This document shows, one piece after another, positions 46,219-57,264 of a stretch of DNA of 64,000 nucleotides (position 1 is the stretch's first letter; the number at the start of each line of letters is the position of its first letter). This DNA is from Paramacrobiotus metropolitanus. Taxonomy: Eukaryota; Tardigrada; Eutardigrada; Parachela; Macrobiotidae. The stretch spans positions 3,906,001 to 3,970,000 of the forward strand of contig NW_026570221.1 in NCBI RefSeq assembly GCF_019649055.1, given 5' to 3'. The translations under genes and the position numbers were made by a program. The notes under the pieces were generated by a model. That model searched no databases. It saw only the letters and a list, made by a program, of their open reading frames with translations, and had not been told where the DNA came from.

Positions 46219-46241
46219 CAGATCTTTGAAAAATTTCTTGG

Positions 46242-46986
46242 TTAGCGGTCAAAGGTTCCCGTAGTTTCAAAAGCCAGAGGTTGTTCTACGTATCGATCCG
46301 CGAGTCCGTCGTACTTCCGTAACTTCTGATTCTCTCTCACTTCCGATGCGCTTCCAGAAACACGTGATGTATGGCCTATGTAGGTCTGGGCGAAGGTATC
46401 GCCAACAGTGACATCCCATACCAACGGCTTCCCATTGCGCCAGGGAAAAGCCATAACTCCGTCTGGCCGCTTTCCATCTCCTCTATCCAGTCCCGGTGGC
46501 TCAAGCGTCGACGGCACTCTCTGAATTCAGTTCTCTTTTTGTTGCGGCGTTCAGCGCGGCATGAGTACCGTGTCTTTCTTTTGCCAGCTTACACACAAGG
46601 CCGTGGTGACCGAGACTATCCACTGTGGATCCGCAGCGACATACGTGCGGTTGGCATACCGGTGCACCCAATCGTCGAGCCACTGCTATGCGTAAATGGG
46701 CGTTCTCGAACAAGTTGCCAAAAGTTGAAACGGGTAATGCAGCTAACCAAGCGCGGGATTCCGATGAGGATGCAGCCAACAAACGTGCGCGGGAAATTAC
46801 GTCGGTGTTCTCCAAAATGCGGGTCGCTGTCCTGGTGTGCTGTACTGCTGTCCAAGTTGACTGGAAACGGCGGTTTTCGGTCCTGGGGGCTTCTGCCGTG
46901 TAGCAACTTGTCCATGCTTCTGTGAGGCGAGTATATTTCTCTTGGACAGAGTTACTGCGGACGATACTGTGCACTTTTTCGTGCAC
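46242..46986 (-). pseudogene. C-terminal remnant of a non-LTR-like reverse transcriptase ORF
   Basis: Two minus-strand frames (46501-46986, then 46242-46517) together carry LAALPVSTFGNLFENAHLRI, a zinc-type cluster (CQPHVCRCGSTVDSLGHHGLVC) and LEPPGLDRGDGKRPDGVMAF with WDVTVGDTFA. I know this succession as the C-terminus of RT proteins in many animal retroelements (RT, then HRC.CG...GTHGLSC, then EPPGL.RDDGKRPDG). The catalytic RT core is absent. A frameshift lies near 46510. Nearby 47429-47900 encodes a tyrosine recombinase on the same strand, but the two need not be one element. Confidence 0.6.
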
Positions 46987-47428
46987 TATTTTCGAAACTA
47001 GCTATACTGTATGGAACACAGAATTTAAAATGGAATCCCACTCGATGATTCACCGAGTTATCTTCCATAGCAGCACAGTAACCTCCGATCGCACGTTAAC
47101 GACAGTTATTGTCATACAATAACTGACATTAACGTTTTTCGATCTTCGGACGAACAGATAGTTTGCCGTAATTGAGGCTGGTGCACGGAGGTAATAAGTG
47201 TAGACCAATGTCCAGGCTTGGCACTGTAGGCCAAGCTGGTCGAACCACCGCTTGTAAGCCAGCCGCGACCAAACCCCCAAAAGCGAAGCCGCGGCCCAAA
47301 CAAGAGAAAGAAAAAAAACAAACGAGACAAACAGCCACCATTGTTTATTAAATAAGTCTTATTTATTAAATAAGTCAGTTCATAAATTGCTTAGTCAGAG
47401 AAATCAAATGGTGAGCACTGGTACGAGA

Positions 47429-47900
47429 TTATAGAGTATAAGCGGAACTTCTCCATCTACCAAGAAGGCGCACTTGTTTAGTGCTGAAACCTGCTTCAAT
47501 AGCAGCGGAAGCAGCACCAATGCGAATAGAATGTGCAGAAAAAATTAATATTCGTAAGTTTTTTAAGAAAAAAGGACAGTTGCTGCCTAGTCAAGAAGGT
47601 ACCATTCGAAAAACGGAAAAGGGGCGCATCCGGTGAGAATCGTTTTCGTCTTAGGGAGGCATAAGCCATAAAAGCATGGACAGGGCAATATTTGCTGCCG
47701 GATTGTCCAATGACCACAGTCGCTGGACAGAACTGTTTGGTTTTTGTGCGGCGAAAATGTAGAGCTATATAATTTGACGTGCACGTGGCATCCATGCGCC
47801 GCAATGTATAATCGACCGAAGCGTAGCGAAGGTCCTCTATGTTCAGAAATAATGGGAAAAGTGATGTCCGTTCGTCGGTCACCGCCACAAAATGCACATA
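47429..47900 (-). pseudogene. Tyrosine recombinase remnant (DIRS/Crypton-like)
   Basis: The minus strand encodes LRYASVDYTLRR, then ALHFRRTKTKQF (basic beta-hairpin with the catalytic-type Lys) and CPVHAFMAYASLRRK. After a frame change near 47530 it reads AHSIRIGAASAAIEAGF (H-x-x-R box) and VRLLGRWRSSAYTL, ending with the nucleophile-type Tyr and TAA at 47429-47431. The H-x-x-R...W...Y layout is that of tyrosine recombinases in DIRS, Ngaro or Crypton elements. The N-terminal Arg box may be incomplete. Non-functional as read because of the shift. Confidence 0.7.
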
Positions 47901-48070
47901 CGCACATTAGCATTGGAAACAAATGCACGCATGCGCGGTGGCCGTATATGCTCACATCTCATGTAACTGGCGATGTCCGTACGTCGGTCACCGCCAACAA
48001 ATGCACCCATGCCGTTATATATTCCAACAGATGCTATTCGTAATGTCCGTTCGTCGGTCATCGCCACATG
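47862..48070. repeat. Three dispersed copies of a 33-bp word
   Basis: TGTCCGTTCGTCGGTCACCG followed by CCACAAAATGCAC recurs near 47862, 47971 and 48037 with few changes; spacings are about 109 and 66 bases. It lies at the 5' side of the recombinase remnant and may be a repeat in that element's terminus. Confidence 0.6.
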
Positions 48071-48296
48071 ATATACTTATTAAGTACAGTACTCATTAGT
48101 GTCATTACAGTATTGTCACCATGGAATCAGATTTTTGAAATGCTTTTGTAATACGATATATAAAATGCACATAAATTACAGTAAATCGAAAAGGTCACTA
48201 TGTATTGCAAAGTTATGACCTATTTAACTGCCGGCAAAAATTTGCCGGTACCGGTGCCGTTCATCGATTAACATAAAGACCAGCTTATCTTATCAA

Positions 48297-49425
48297 ATGG
48301 CGCCCAGGGTAGCCCCGGTTAGAACAACAAGCATCAAGCGGAAAAGACAACGGAAGCAGCAGTCAGCCAACGGTAAGTTTAATATTATGTAATTACCGCA
48401 GACCAATATGCCGCTAACAATGTCAATTTCCAAACTGCAGGTGAACTGTCAGAGAGTGCTGATTCCGCATCTCAACCGCTTCCGCCTCCCCCTAAACGCA
48501 AACGCCAACAATCTTCCCAGCAAGCTGAGCAAGCTCGTGCGCGCAACAGGGTCAACCAGGCGAGAAAAAGAGCGACAAGACTTCCGCTCAATTGCGCAGC
48601 AAAAGAAGAAAAGACAGAGAGGCTGCCGCTCGACGCCGCAACGAAACCTTATCGCCTCGTACCCGAAATAATGTGAATACGAGGGCTCGAGAACGTATAG
48701 CATGTCGTCGCGAACAGCCTTCACAAAGAGCCCGGGAACAGCGCCGAAACACGGAAGCTCACGCCCGTGTACGACAATCACAAAGGTCACCGCAACGAGA
48801 TATACGAGTAGCCGCCATGCGCTTCAGTCGGGCTGTGTTGCGAGCCTCAATGGAACCTAAGTTACTGGCAGTTTCACTCCACGAACATATGACGACCTTC
48901 ATTTGGAAAGAGTGTGTTGTTTGTAAGGAGTCCTGGCCAGGGTTAAAACTAGACAATCAAATGCGTTGTGCGCACTGCAGGAAAGCTTTCTCCAAATTCA
49001 GCGAGCAAAACAATATGGATCCAGGTGCTGTACCGGCAGTCTTGGCAAGCTTGACATATTTGGAACAGCAACTGATAGCCCGAATCCACCCAGTCCTGTC
49101 ATTATACAAAATTGGTCACGGGCAACAGTTGAGCTACAGTGTGAACGTTATCAATTTTAGGCAGGATGTGAAGTCATTTGCGAAATCTCCGCCACATAGT
49201 ATACATGAACTGGTTTCCGTTGTGTTGATTAACCGCAGCGCAGTGGACAATTATACTGCATTCAACGTATCTGGAACACGTATCCGCAAAGCCCTTCTGT
49301 GGTTGAAAAAACACAATATGTGGTGCAAGGATATCGAAATCAGTAATGCAAACCTGTCGCTGCTGCCTGAAACGGAAATCTGCATTCTGTTTTGCATACG
49401 ATTACTCAGTCGCCTTCCGAAGTAA
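48297..49425 (+). pseudogene. Helitron N-terminal part (basic region, Cys box, DUF6570-like)
   Basis: ATG 48297 opens an Arg/Lys-rich segment. A GTAAGT donor after 48372 and a CTGCAG acceptor before 48441 give a 68-base intron with consistent phase. A frame change follows near 48590. The main block (48592-49425) holds a Cys box (CVVCKESW ... CAHCRK) and the typical LEQQLIARIHPVLSLYKIGH ... VINFRQDV region ending SLLPETEI. In Helitrons this precedes the Rep domain. The reading frame is broken again before 49535. Confidence 0.7.
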
Positions 49426-49534
49426 GCGAGGCCGACGACCGGATACATGATACCGGTGTGGTCGTAACGCCTCATGCAAACCAGTCCGCTCAAATCAAGG
49501 AAGCTGTTGGTATCCACAAATAGCTTATCCCGAA

Positions 49535-51190
49535 ATGTCACCTTATCCTATTGATGAATTTACTACACCCGGTTATATTGCTCAAGCGTATCCGTGCTTA
49601 TTTCCTACCGGCGCGGCGGATCTACGAGACAACCGAGGAAGAGCAATACCGGTGACCGAAAACGAATACTTTAAGCACCTGATGCGGTATAAAGGAAGGC
49701 GGTCTGCTTCTCATCCAACCTTCCGGTTTTTCGCCATGAATACTTTGTTCCGTTTTCAAGCGCTAAGAACGGGACAAATTTTTGTAAGAAAGTCTGCACT
49801 GGGAAACATTACTGCGGACGAACTGCGTGACAAGCTAGAGGCCAATCCAACTTTAATTAAGCAAATCATGAATTACGGTTCCAAACTCAGAGGCACGAGA
49901 GCATACTGGCATCACCGCAGTTCTGAACTGATTGACATGGTGAAAACTATCGGAATGCCAACTCTGTTTTTTACTCTGTTTGCAGCGGATTTGCACTGGC
50001 CTGAATTGTATAAAATTCTGGACCCTACGGTTCAATTTAAAAACCTGCAGTCAAATGAGTGCTCCAAACTTCGGGCCAAACTTCTGCAAGAGAACCCGAT
50101 GGTGGCTGATTGGTTTTTAACTGAAAGGGCAACGCACTTTATCCACAAGATTTTGACTCCGAAACTAAAGATTAGGGACTACTGGTACAGATTTGAGTAC
50201 CAACATTGCGGGAGTGTTCATCTGCATGGTTTATTATGGCTGGAGGATTCACCAACCGCTGCCGATTTTGAAACCATGGATGATTTGGGAAAGCAGCAGA
50301 TAATCGATTATTTTGACGCCTTGATTACTGCTTCCAATCCCGACATGAACGCGCCACCGGCTGCTGTCCATCCGTCCCAATTGCATCCGGACGAAATTAC
50401 TGACTGGAACGCAGATTACGTGCAACTTGTGAACAAATTACAGAGGCATACTATTTGCCGGAAAGGAACATGTCTGCGGAGAAAAGGTCGGGCCACTGAA
50501 CACTGCCGGTTTGGTTTCCCTCAAGCCATTGTACCGGCAAGTAGACTAGAAGAAACAGATGGCCGGCAGACATTCATCCCTAAAAGAAATGACCCGCGAG
50601 TAAACAGGCATAACCGCAGCATTTTCCAAGCTTGGCGAGCAAATATTAATGTTTCACCTGTTGTGGACAAGCACGCTGTTGTCAACTATGTTGCCAAATA
50701 CGCATCAAAAGCGGAACCTCGATCGGCTTCTTATGGAGAAATTTTGAAAACAATCTTAGACGACGAAACAGCAACTGGAGGTTTGGCGAAAAGGTCTATC
50801 CAGCGCCTGTTACTGAAGTCAGTGTCTGAGCGTGAAATTTCCGCCCAAGAATGTACGCATCTGTTGATGGGAACGGAGTTGTACAAAAATTCGCGCCCGT
50901 TTGTAAATATAACATTAAGACACGACGAGTGGATTCCCTTAGCCGACGATGTTGGGCAGACAGAGGGTGACACCCCATCAACAAAAACAATCCTAAATAA
51001 ATACAAGAACAGGGCGTTGGAACTGGAAAATGTATGCCTACATGGAATAGCCTCTAAGTTTATATGGTCCAAAAACGGATGCAAGAAAAGAGGCCGTAAA
51101 AAAGAAGGCGTAGTGCGAGTTTTCCCTATCCTTGCCTTATCTAAAGACGCAGCAAGAAACGAAGAGCTCTATCGCCAGCAGGTGTGTTAA
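49535..51190 (+). CDS. Helitron Rep (HUH endonuclease) domain
   Basis: 551 residues. It begins with IDEFTTPGYIAQAYPCLFP, the usual start of the Helitron_like_N region. The HUH motif is GSVHLHGLLWL (H-L-H) near residue 230. The two-tyrosine active site is NYVAKYASK near residue 390. All catalytic residues of the rolling-circle endonuclease are present, so nicking activity could have persisted recently. The frame ends after CAG then GTGTGT, a possible donor with an acceptor (TTTTGTGTAG) at 51261. The Rep would nick and join element ends during transposition. Confidence 0.85.
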   Translation: MSPYPIDEFTTPGYIAQAYPCLFPTGAADLRDNRGRAIPVTENEYFKHLMRYKGRRSASHPTFRFFAMNTLFRFQALRTGQIFVRKSALGNITADELRDKLEANPTLIKQIMNYGSKLRGTRAYWHHRSSELIDMVKTIGMPTLFFTLFAADLHWPELYKILDPTVQFKNLQSNECSKLRAKLLQENPMVADWFLTERATHFIHKILTPKLKIRDYWYRFEYQHCGSVHLHGLLWLEDSPTAADFETMDDLGKQQIIDYFDALITASNPDMNAPPAAVHPSQLHPDEITDWNADYVQLVNKLQRHTICRKGTCLRRKGRATEHCRFGFPQAIVPASRLEETDGRQTFIPKRNDPRVNRHNRSIFQAWRANINVSPVVDKHAVVNYVAKYASKAEPRSASYGEILKTILDDETATGGLAKRSIQRLLLKSVSEREISAQECTHLLMGTELYKNSRPFVNITLRHDEWIPLADDVGQTEGDTPSTKTILNKYKNRALELENVCLHGIASKFIWSKNGCKKRGRKKEGVVRVFPILALSKDAARNEELYRQQVC

Positions 51191-51261
51191 TTCAACTTTA
51201 CAGTTTTTTTTAAAATTAACAGTTATTCAGATAAGCAATATGTTAATATCCTTTTGTGTAG

Positions 51262-52412
51262 GTACTACTGTACTCACCAGGGCGCGATGTGAACAACGCC
51301 TTTGAAGACGAGGAAATTGGGAACAGGTATATAATCGACTAGAGCTGCCTGGACATGGTTATCACATACCCGACCCCGATGAATTTCAGAGTTCGGATGA
51401 CGACGCTGATGCCGCATTTGATCGGGACCAAGACGAGTTCATAGTTCTACAAGGGCATGGTCCAAATGCCGCGCCGCCGATGGTAGAACTCGTTACACGT
51501 CAAATGGACACAATGTTTGATTGGCAACTAGCGTATCAGCAGTATGTGAATATTGCCGAAGCGGAAACCTTTCTGGAACGTTCCAAAGCCGACGCTGATG
51601 AGATCAACAATCCAGTTTTGTTACCTAACATCGATTTGTCGCGCGAACAGAATGACGTTTTAAATTACTTCGATGCACAGCTTGACGGATCCATACCTGA
51701 CCGTTGCACAATAATTCAGGGGAAAGCCGGAAGTGGTAAATCGAATCTAATATCATTTCTTAGATCCAAACTAACAAGCCGAATTGGCTTTGGAGAAACC
51801 TCGTACCGCTTGGTTGCACCTACTGGCATGGCAGCCAATAATATAGAAGGGATGACAATCCATACCCTTCTGCGGATACCAGTAAACAGGAAATTTGTGT
51901 CTCTTGAAAATGAAGAGCTCAACAGAATGCAGTCAGATTTTCAACAAATACGATATATCATTGTCGATGAGTTCAGTATGATCGGCTGCACTCTGCTTGT
52001 CAAAATCGATCAGCGGTGTCGTCAAGCTAAGCCGAAAGCGTCGGATGTCCCATTTGGTGGAATGCACATTTACTTTTTTGGAGACATCAATCAACTGCTA
52101 CCTGTTCTGAACCGACCTCTGCATGGTGATGGCTTTTCCAGCGATCTGGCTGACCTGGGACAACTTGTGTTCGGAATGCTTATACGAAATGCTTTATTCT
52201 CACATCTTCCCACCGGCAGAGTGGAACCGATCCAGAACAACAAGCACTCAGAGACGCCCTTGATCGCATCGCTACCGGAGACTCTACCCAGGAAGACTAC
52301 GACAAATTTATCAATCGAACATATGCACTGCTCTCTCCAAACGAACAAGCAGAATTTAAAGGAGCGCTTTACATATTTTCTGAAAAAGAGCCGGCAAAAG
52401 GATTCAATATGA
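51262..52412 (+). pseudogene. Helitron helicase, N-terminal half
   Basis: A first short frame (LLYSPGRDVNNAFEDEE) shifts near 51316 into the main one. Pif1/RecD-type motifs follow: IIQGKAGSGKS (Walker A), IIVDEFSMIG (Walker B) and FFGDINQLLPV (motif III). The frame breaks near 52170; residues after that to 52412 are out of frame. The correct continuation (QEDYDKFINRTYALLS) is in another frame up to 52531. Confidence 0.75.
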
Positions 52413-53083
52413 ATGCTATTAAGCTCCTTAATATGCCGGTTGCCAGAATTAAAGCTGAACACAACGGCCGAACAGCTTCAAAAGGTAAAGGTCAACCAAT
52501 TCCACTGAAACACTACATTGTTCTACAATGATTTCATTCATAGGGACTGAAGAGCAGGCAATGGGCCTGGAAACAGTACTCTACTTGTCGCGCGGAAGCC
52601 GCGTGATGCTGAAACGCAACCTGTGGACAAGCAGGGGATTGGTAAATGGCGCGCTCGTATGTACGCCACATCATTTATTTGCCAGGCACCACACCAGCGG
52701 ATACCTTGCCGTATATCGTCCTGGTAGAGTTCGACAGGTACACCGGCCCAACACTGGCGAACAACTGCGTCCCCATCGTCCCCATCACAACTCAATGGAA
52801 CGACAAATCGGAGAAGTGCACAAGAACGCAAGTGCCTCTGTGCCTGGCGTGGGCGATCACCATTCACAAATCCCAGGGCATCACGTGCAACCACGCCGTC
52901 GTACACCTCGGAGCTAGGGAATTCGCCTATGGTCTAATATACGTTGGGTTTTCACGTGTGCAAACATGGACAGGCTTGGCAATTGAGCCTATGTTTTCAT
53001 ACAGTTTACTGCAAAGCATCAAAACCAAGAAGGCCACCCAGCAGAGAGCGCGTGAAGTGGACCGGTTAAAAAGCCTGCAATAA
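52413..53083 (+). pseudogene. Helitron helicase, C-terminal half
   Basis: Three overlapping pieces: LLNMPVARIKAEHNG up to 52531; GSRVMLKRNLWTSRGLVNGA (52528 on), the conserved G.RVML..N....GLVNGA box; and after a shift near 52660 QVPLCLAWAITIHKSQGIT ... YVGFSRVQTWTGLAI, the last helicase motifs, ending at 53083. Motif order is complete, but two frame changes separate them. Confidence 0.75.
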
Positions 53084-54047
53084 TTAAATACCAGTTTGGG
53101 CCACTACTTCGTTGTTTTTGTGCCGCTGTACAAATACGTAATTCCATCCGTTACAGTGGAATTTAATAATGAACGCGATGTTTGCGCCACCGGGTCCATG
53201 GATTAAAAATTAGTAACGCGGTTAAATAAATACGAGTACTTCGCATGGGGCCTTAAGTTTTCCCCTCATACAGTACTGGAAATTTTGCTTTCCCCCGCAC
53301 ACATATACGCTTAAAGCCGACTGCAGTTTTAAGCCGCGTGCGCTGCGGCAACACGGTTGCCGTTATCTGAGTTGTCTCTGCTCTCTTGTTACAGTTGCGC
53401 AACCGGATATCCCGAGTTGGCTAGAAACCGGTGACGTATCGTGTCTGTTACCTCCAAGAAATTATTATATCAGCGCATTTTCACTCGTCAGCGAATTCTG
53501 CTTGACCGTTGTAATACCGTTGTAAAGCACTGTGAAAATTTTAATATTGTAAAATCATTCAAACCATTTTAAAAGTGTTCCGTAGATTTCCTCATAAGTG
53601 TAACTTGAGTAGCAGCTTGCTAGATACTGTAATAATTTTTTTCCAGTTGTTTGTCTCTGGGTAATTTTTATTTTACCTTCGTTTTACTAGGGTGGCGATT
53701 CAAAGTCTTTGGGCCATTTATGGAATCATTTGACTTTAAAATATACACATTAACATAAATTGTGGACAATTTGTTATATTTATTTTCCGATATTGTACCG
53801 TTAAATGATAATTACAGCAGTAGGTACTGATACATACACCTTATTTTCAAAAGTTATTTCATTCTGTGCCGGTAAGTCAACCATCGCAAACTAACACAAA
53901 CTCTCGATCTTTAATTAAACAGTGTAAAGATTCACGATAACGATTGCTACGTTTAAATGACTGACCCACCCATAAACACACTCAAAGCTTTCCAATGCAT
54001 TATAGTTGACGGGTAACTCGCATACACAACTGAACAGTATGTTGCGG
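53084..54047. other. Intergenic, candidate Helitron 3' end only
   Basis: Apart from the hairpin and CTGA at 53346-53370 I see no feature. The sequence is AT-rich with short frames. Confidence 0.45.
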
Positions 54048-54235
54048 CTAGTTCTTGCCATTATAATATCTCCAATAACGATGGTCATCAAGATCCGCCG
54101 GTTTCTCGTCGATTTCCACTGTACCGTCGCGCTTCTTGTTAACGTTCCTAACCATCTGACGGGTCACCGTATGGACGTACTGGTGTTGTTGCTGTTCCAG
54201 CCGTGGTTGCATAAAAATCCGCGCGCAAAAAGTCA
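54048..54235 (-). pseudogene. Copy D of the tandem secreted-protein family, fragment
   Basis: The minus strand encodes DFYATTAGTATTPVRPY and then, after a one-base shift near 54160, TRQMVRNVNKKRDGTVEIDE followed by KPADLDDHRYWRYYNGKN and TAG (54048-54050). It corresponds to the first half of the mature protein fused to the end of the second. The first exon and the rest are not found. Its C-terminus, stop codon and preceding Asp-Asp match copy C best. Confidence 0.6.
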
Positions 54236-54811
54236 GGTGTCAGGTACGTTACGAACACGTCACTCATCAACTCGTAAGGGTTCAATGTGGTGCGCACAGC
54301 GCGTTCTTGAGCGCGTCAACTTTTCAGACATTTCTGACAGATTTATGGCAACTTGGCTACAACGACTTGAAACGATGGAGACCGCTTCTCAGTTAGCACG
54401 AAAAACGTGTAATTAATATAAGCTACATTCAGATGAGAGTGCTGACTCAGATAACGCCGGTGTTCTGAGCTGGTGAAAAATACACGCATTTTGTGCCTTT
54501 ATTTAGACTACGTTCCTGAATTTCAATGACAGTAGAGCGCAGTATATTACTCGTACTTGCGTAGTGCATTACAATAATTGAACCTGCACCGGTAAACGCA
54601 TCAGCGCAAAATTGATAAATTTCGTTTTTTTATGAACAGCATAAAAAAGCGGTTGGTACATTTACGGTATAAACACACAGCCTACAAACGCATAATGTTT
54701 AAAGGTTGTTTTTCACGCACAAGTGAATATAAACTTATTGCGACCAGTTTACACAGATTGTTTGTTGGCGCTGGATTTCGATCACACAATTAGCCTGTAT
54801 CATATTGGATT

Positions 54812-55466
54812 TCAATTGTCGTCTGTCTCAACTCGTTCATTTCTAGTTCGCGGATTGCCAACTGGCGTCTCGTCAACCTCCACGGTACCGTCGGGCCTGG
54901 TGCGAACTTGCCTAACCTTATTACGGGCCCAATATACGGACGATGCTGGTGTTGTTGTTTCAGTAGTAATTGGTGGTGTTGTTTCAGCAGGAAATACACA
55001 GCGTCTTCCACCCGTCCACCCAAAAAATCTCCGATAACGATGTACGACAAGGTCATCGGGTTTCTCTTCAATTTTCATTGTACTGTCGGAACTTTTGTGA
55101 GCTCGCTTAACGATTCTGTGGTCACCGATGCGAAGGTTGCTGGTGCTGTTGTTGCAGTATTGGACCTTGTGGTCGCATAGAAATCCTCGCGCGAATTGTC
55201 AGCGGGTGGAAATACCTGAGTCTTTATAGCCGTCGCGACAGGATCGAATATGGTCCGTTGTACAGCGGCTTCTGCTTCCTTAATATTTTCTGCAGCTATG
55301 TTGGGAAATTCTGCCGCGTCGACAGTGCACTATAAAGCAAATGAAAATCTCATATAATGTTTTTACGAGTAATAGTAATCTTTCGTATAGTTCTCAAGAA
55401 TAAGATTTCATCTACCATAAATGCCACGCTTCCATACAAAGCTAATATGGTGCTGTAAGGCAACAT
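54812..55466 (-). pseudogene. Copy A of the tandem secreted-protein family, frameshifted
   Basis: Exon 1 (55416-55466) encodes MLPYSTILALYGSVAFM, followed by donor GTAGAT. Exon 2 starts at 55329 after TTTATAG with CTVDAAEFPNIAAENIKEAE. A single-base change near 55130 shifts the frame and produces a TGA a few codons later. The original frame resumes as KIEEKPDDLVVHRYRRF and runs to 54812. The structure is otherwise complete, so inactivation looks recent or reflects a sequencing indel. Confidence 0.7.
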
Positions 55467-55821
55467 CGTGTTGCTCAAAGCAGGTTAATGCAAGGTTAAT
55501 GTTTAGCTCAACGATTCTTCGGCAAGGGAGAAGACGCAAAAATTCAAAGTCAGGTATTCGTACTGATAGAGATGCACTTAGCTAAGTGCGATGAAGCCGT
55601 TTTTATCACAGAATCCAGCAACACTGCTAGTTTTGAAGTGTGTACGAGGAAAGAGGAATGGTTCTTTTTCTCTGTCAAGCAGAATTCACTTCGCTGATGA
55701 GCGTAGATGTGCTGAAAAAGAAATTTCTTGAAGGTAACGGACGTGGTACGTGACCATTTCATTTGACAAGTGGTTGAGGTTCTGACACGACGTGTGGAAA
55801 TATGCGCGATGGTATGCAACA

Positions 55822-56012
55822 GACTGTGAGCGGAGAAGCGGCTCACGTACAGCGACAAAATCTTTCAAAGGATTTCAACGTATTGCGCCGTGGTGCAGTG
55901 GTACTGCCTACGCGGATCTAACGACGTAGCCGGGGTTCGATTCCCCCATCGGCGCCTTTTTCAGCCGTTTCTCGGTTTCCCTCGGATTGCGCCCTGCTTA
56001 GAAGACTATTTT
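55822..56012 (+). mobile_element. Insertion of about 190 bp carrying the tRNA-like sequence
   Basis: Sister unit C (62863-62882) reads GCAACA directly into a CGCAAGATG block, while here the two are separated by about 190 bases including the tRNA-like sequence and a T-run. This is what a tRNA-derived SINE would look like, but no second copy is in the window. Confidence 0.4.
55885..55956 (+). tRNA. tRNA-like sequence (possible pseudogene or SINE head)
   Basis: 72 bases. The acceptor stem pairs over six positions (GCGCCG with CGGCGC). The D arm is GCAG/CTGC. The T arm is GGGG/CCCC with loop TTCGATT, giving a perfect B box GGTTCGATTCC. TTTT at 55957 could stop Pol III. The anticodon arm is abnormal: CTACG pairs with CGTAG around a 12-base loop and no variable loop is left, so no anticodon can be assigned. 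Confidence 0.5.
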
Positions 56013-57264
56013 TTGGCGCAAGATGCACCCGAATTGGAATACAAAGATTTTCTCTGCATGCTAAAGAGATCGCAGCCGTGCACCATGATTGTGAGGTTAC
56101 TAAAAATATTATCAAAAAATCTTTTTTATCGAACCGTCCATAACGACAGACTTAACTGTATTTTAATGTCAAGTAAGTTATTTGGCAGTCAAATATCTTT
56201 ACGGATATTTCCGGTAACTTTTCTCATTTACGTTAAGAACGCAGAAATGAATAAGTCACGAAAACCGTATCCTAGTGAGTGAATTTCATGGAATCCTGGC
56301 GGCCGGTAGATTTGTAGCTTGCTTATTGTATAGTTGGTTTACAATTTACATAACTCGTATTATTATGTTTAAGCTGATTTTTATATAGTGTTCTGCGCAA
56401 TAAATTATTATGCTTTTGAATTTGGCGATAAGTTTACTTAAAATTGGTGGAGAGCCGAGTCCACACTAGAGCGACAAATTAACGCCTTGCTAGTTGGCAG
56501 ATGTACGCTGACTGTAACTGGTTAACGTATAACAAATTAGCATGCTTTTGAATTTGGCGAGAATTGCGTGAAAGAAAACACAAACTATCGGAAGTCGTAA
56601 TACTTCACAAAAAGAAAATTAAAGTACCTGCGAACTGCGATCGTTAGATTTTTACTTTCATATACGTTTTAATAGCAAGTTACCCACAATATGGTAATCA
56701 CTCTTGATCACGTCAACGTTTGATACATTTCTGACAAATTTGTGGCAACTTGTCCACAGTGATTCGAAGCGATGGAGACCGCATCTCAGTTTGCAACGAA
56801 AAAAGTGCAATTATTACAAGCTTTTTAAAGATTTTATTACAAGATTTATATGTAGTTGACCGCTGCTGACTCAAATAACGCCGGTTTTCTAAGCTGGCAA
56901 AACGTGCATCCACTATGCGCAGTTTTTTAACATTACTGCCTTGAATAATGAATTTCAGTAATGATAGTATCATTAGTGTGCAACATTATACTACTCGTAC
57001 TTCCTTACTGCATTACGATTGAATCTGCACCGGTAATACATCAGCGCAAAATTGATAAAATACGGATTTTTTAACAGCATGAGAATTCACAATAACGGGT
57101 TGGTACGTAAACGGTATACTGTATAAACACACCGTTCCGAACGCATAATGTTTAAAGGTTGTCTTTCATGCACAAGTGAATCAGTATATCGCGACCAGTT
57201 TACACAGAATGTTTTTGAGCTGGTGATTCTGTTCACACAAATAGCCCTTATCATACTACAGACT
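56013..57264. other. Duplicated flank, no intact gene
   Basis: 56020-56110 matches 62880-62970 (block GCATGCTAA...TCGCAG, then TGCACCATGATTGTG). 56990-57060 matches 54540-54610 (CTCGTACTT, ATTGAA, CTGCACCGGTAA, CATCAGCGCAAAATTGATAAA). It is the boundary of the segmental duplication units. No ORF of its own. Confidence 0.5.

Larger units (their letters stand above)
48297..53370 (+). mobile_element. Helitron (autonomous type, frame-broken)
   Basis: A DUF6570-like N-terminal protein, a Rep/HUH endonuclease and a Pif1-like helicase follow one another on the plus strand. At least five frame changes or introns interrupt them. Termini are not certain. A candidate 3' end is the hairpin CGGCAAC/GTTGCCG (53346-53362) followed by TTAT and CTGA (a CTRR match) at 53367-53370. 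The hairpin is closer to CTRR than usual and no T follows, so this is weak. A palindromic CCGGCAAAAATTTGCCGG near 48234 may be near the 5' side. Confidence 0.8.
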
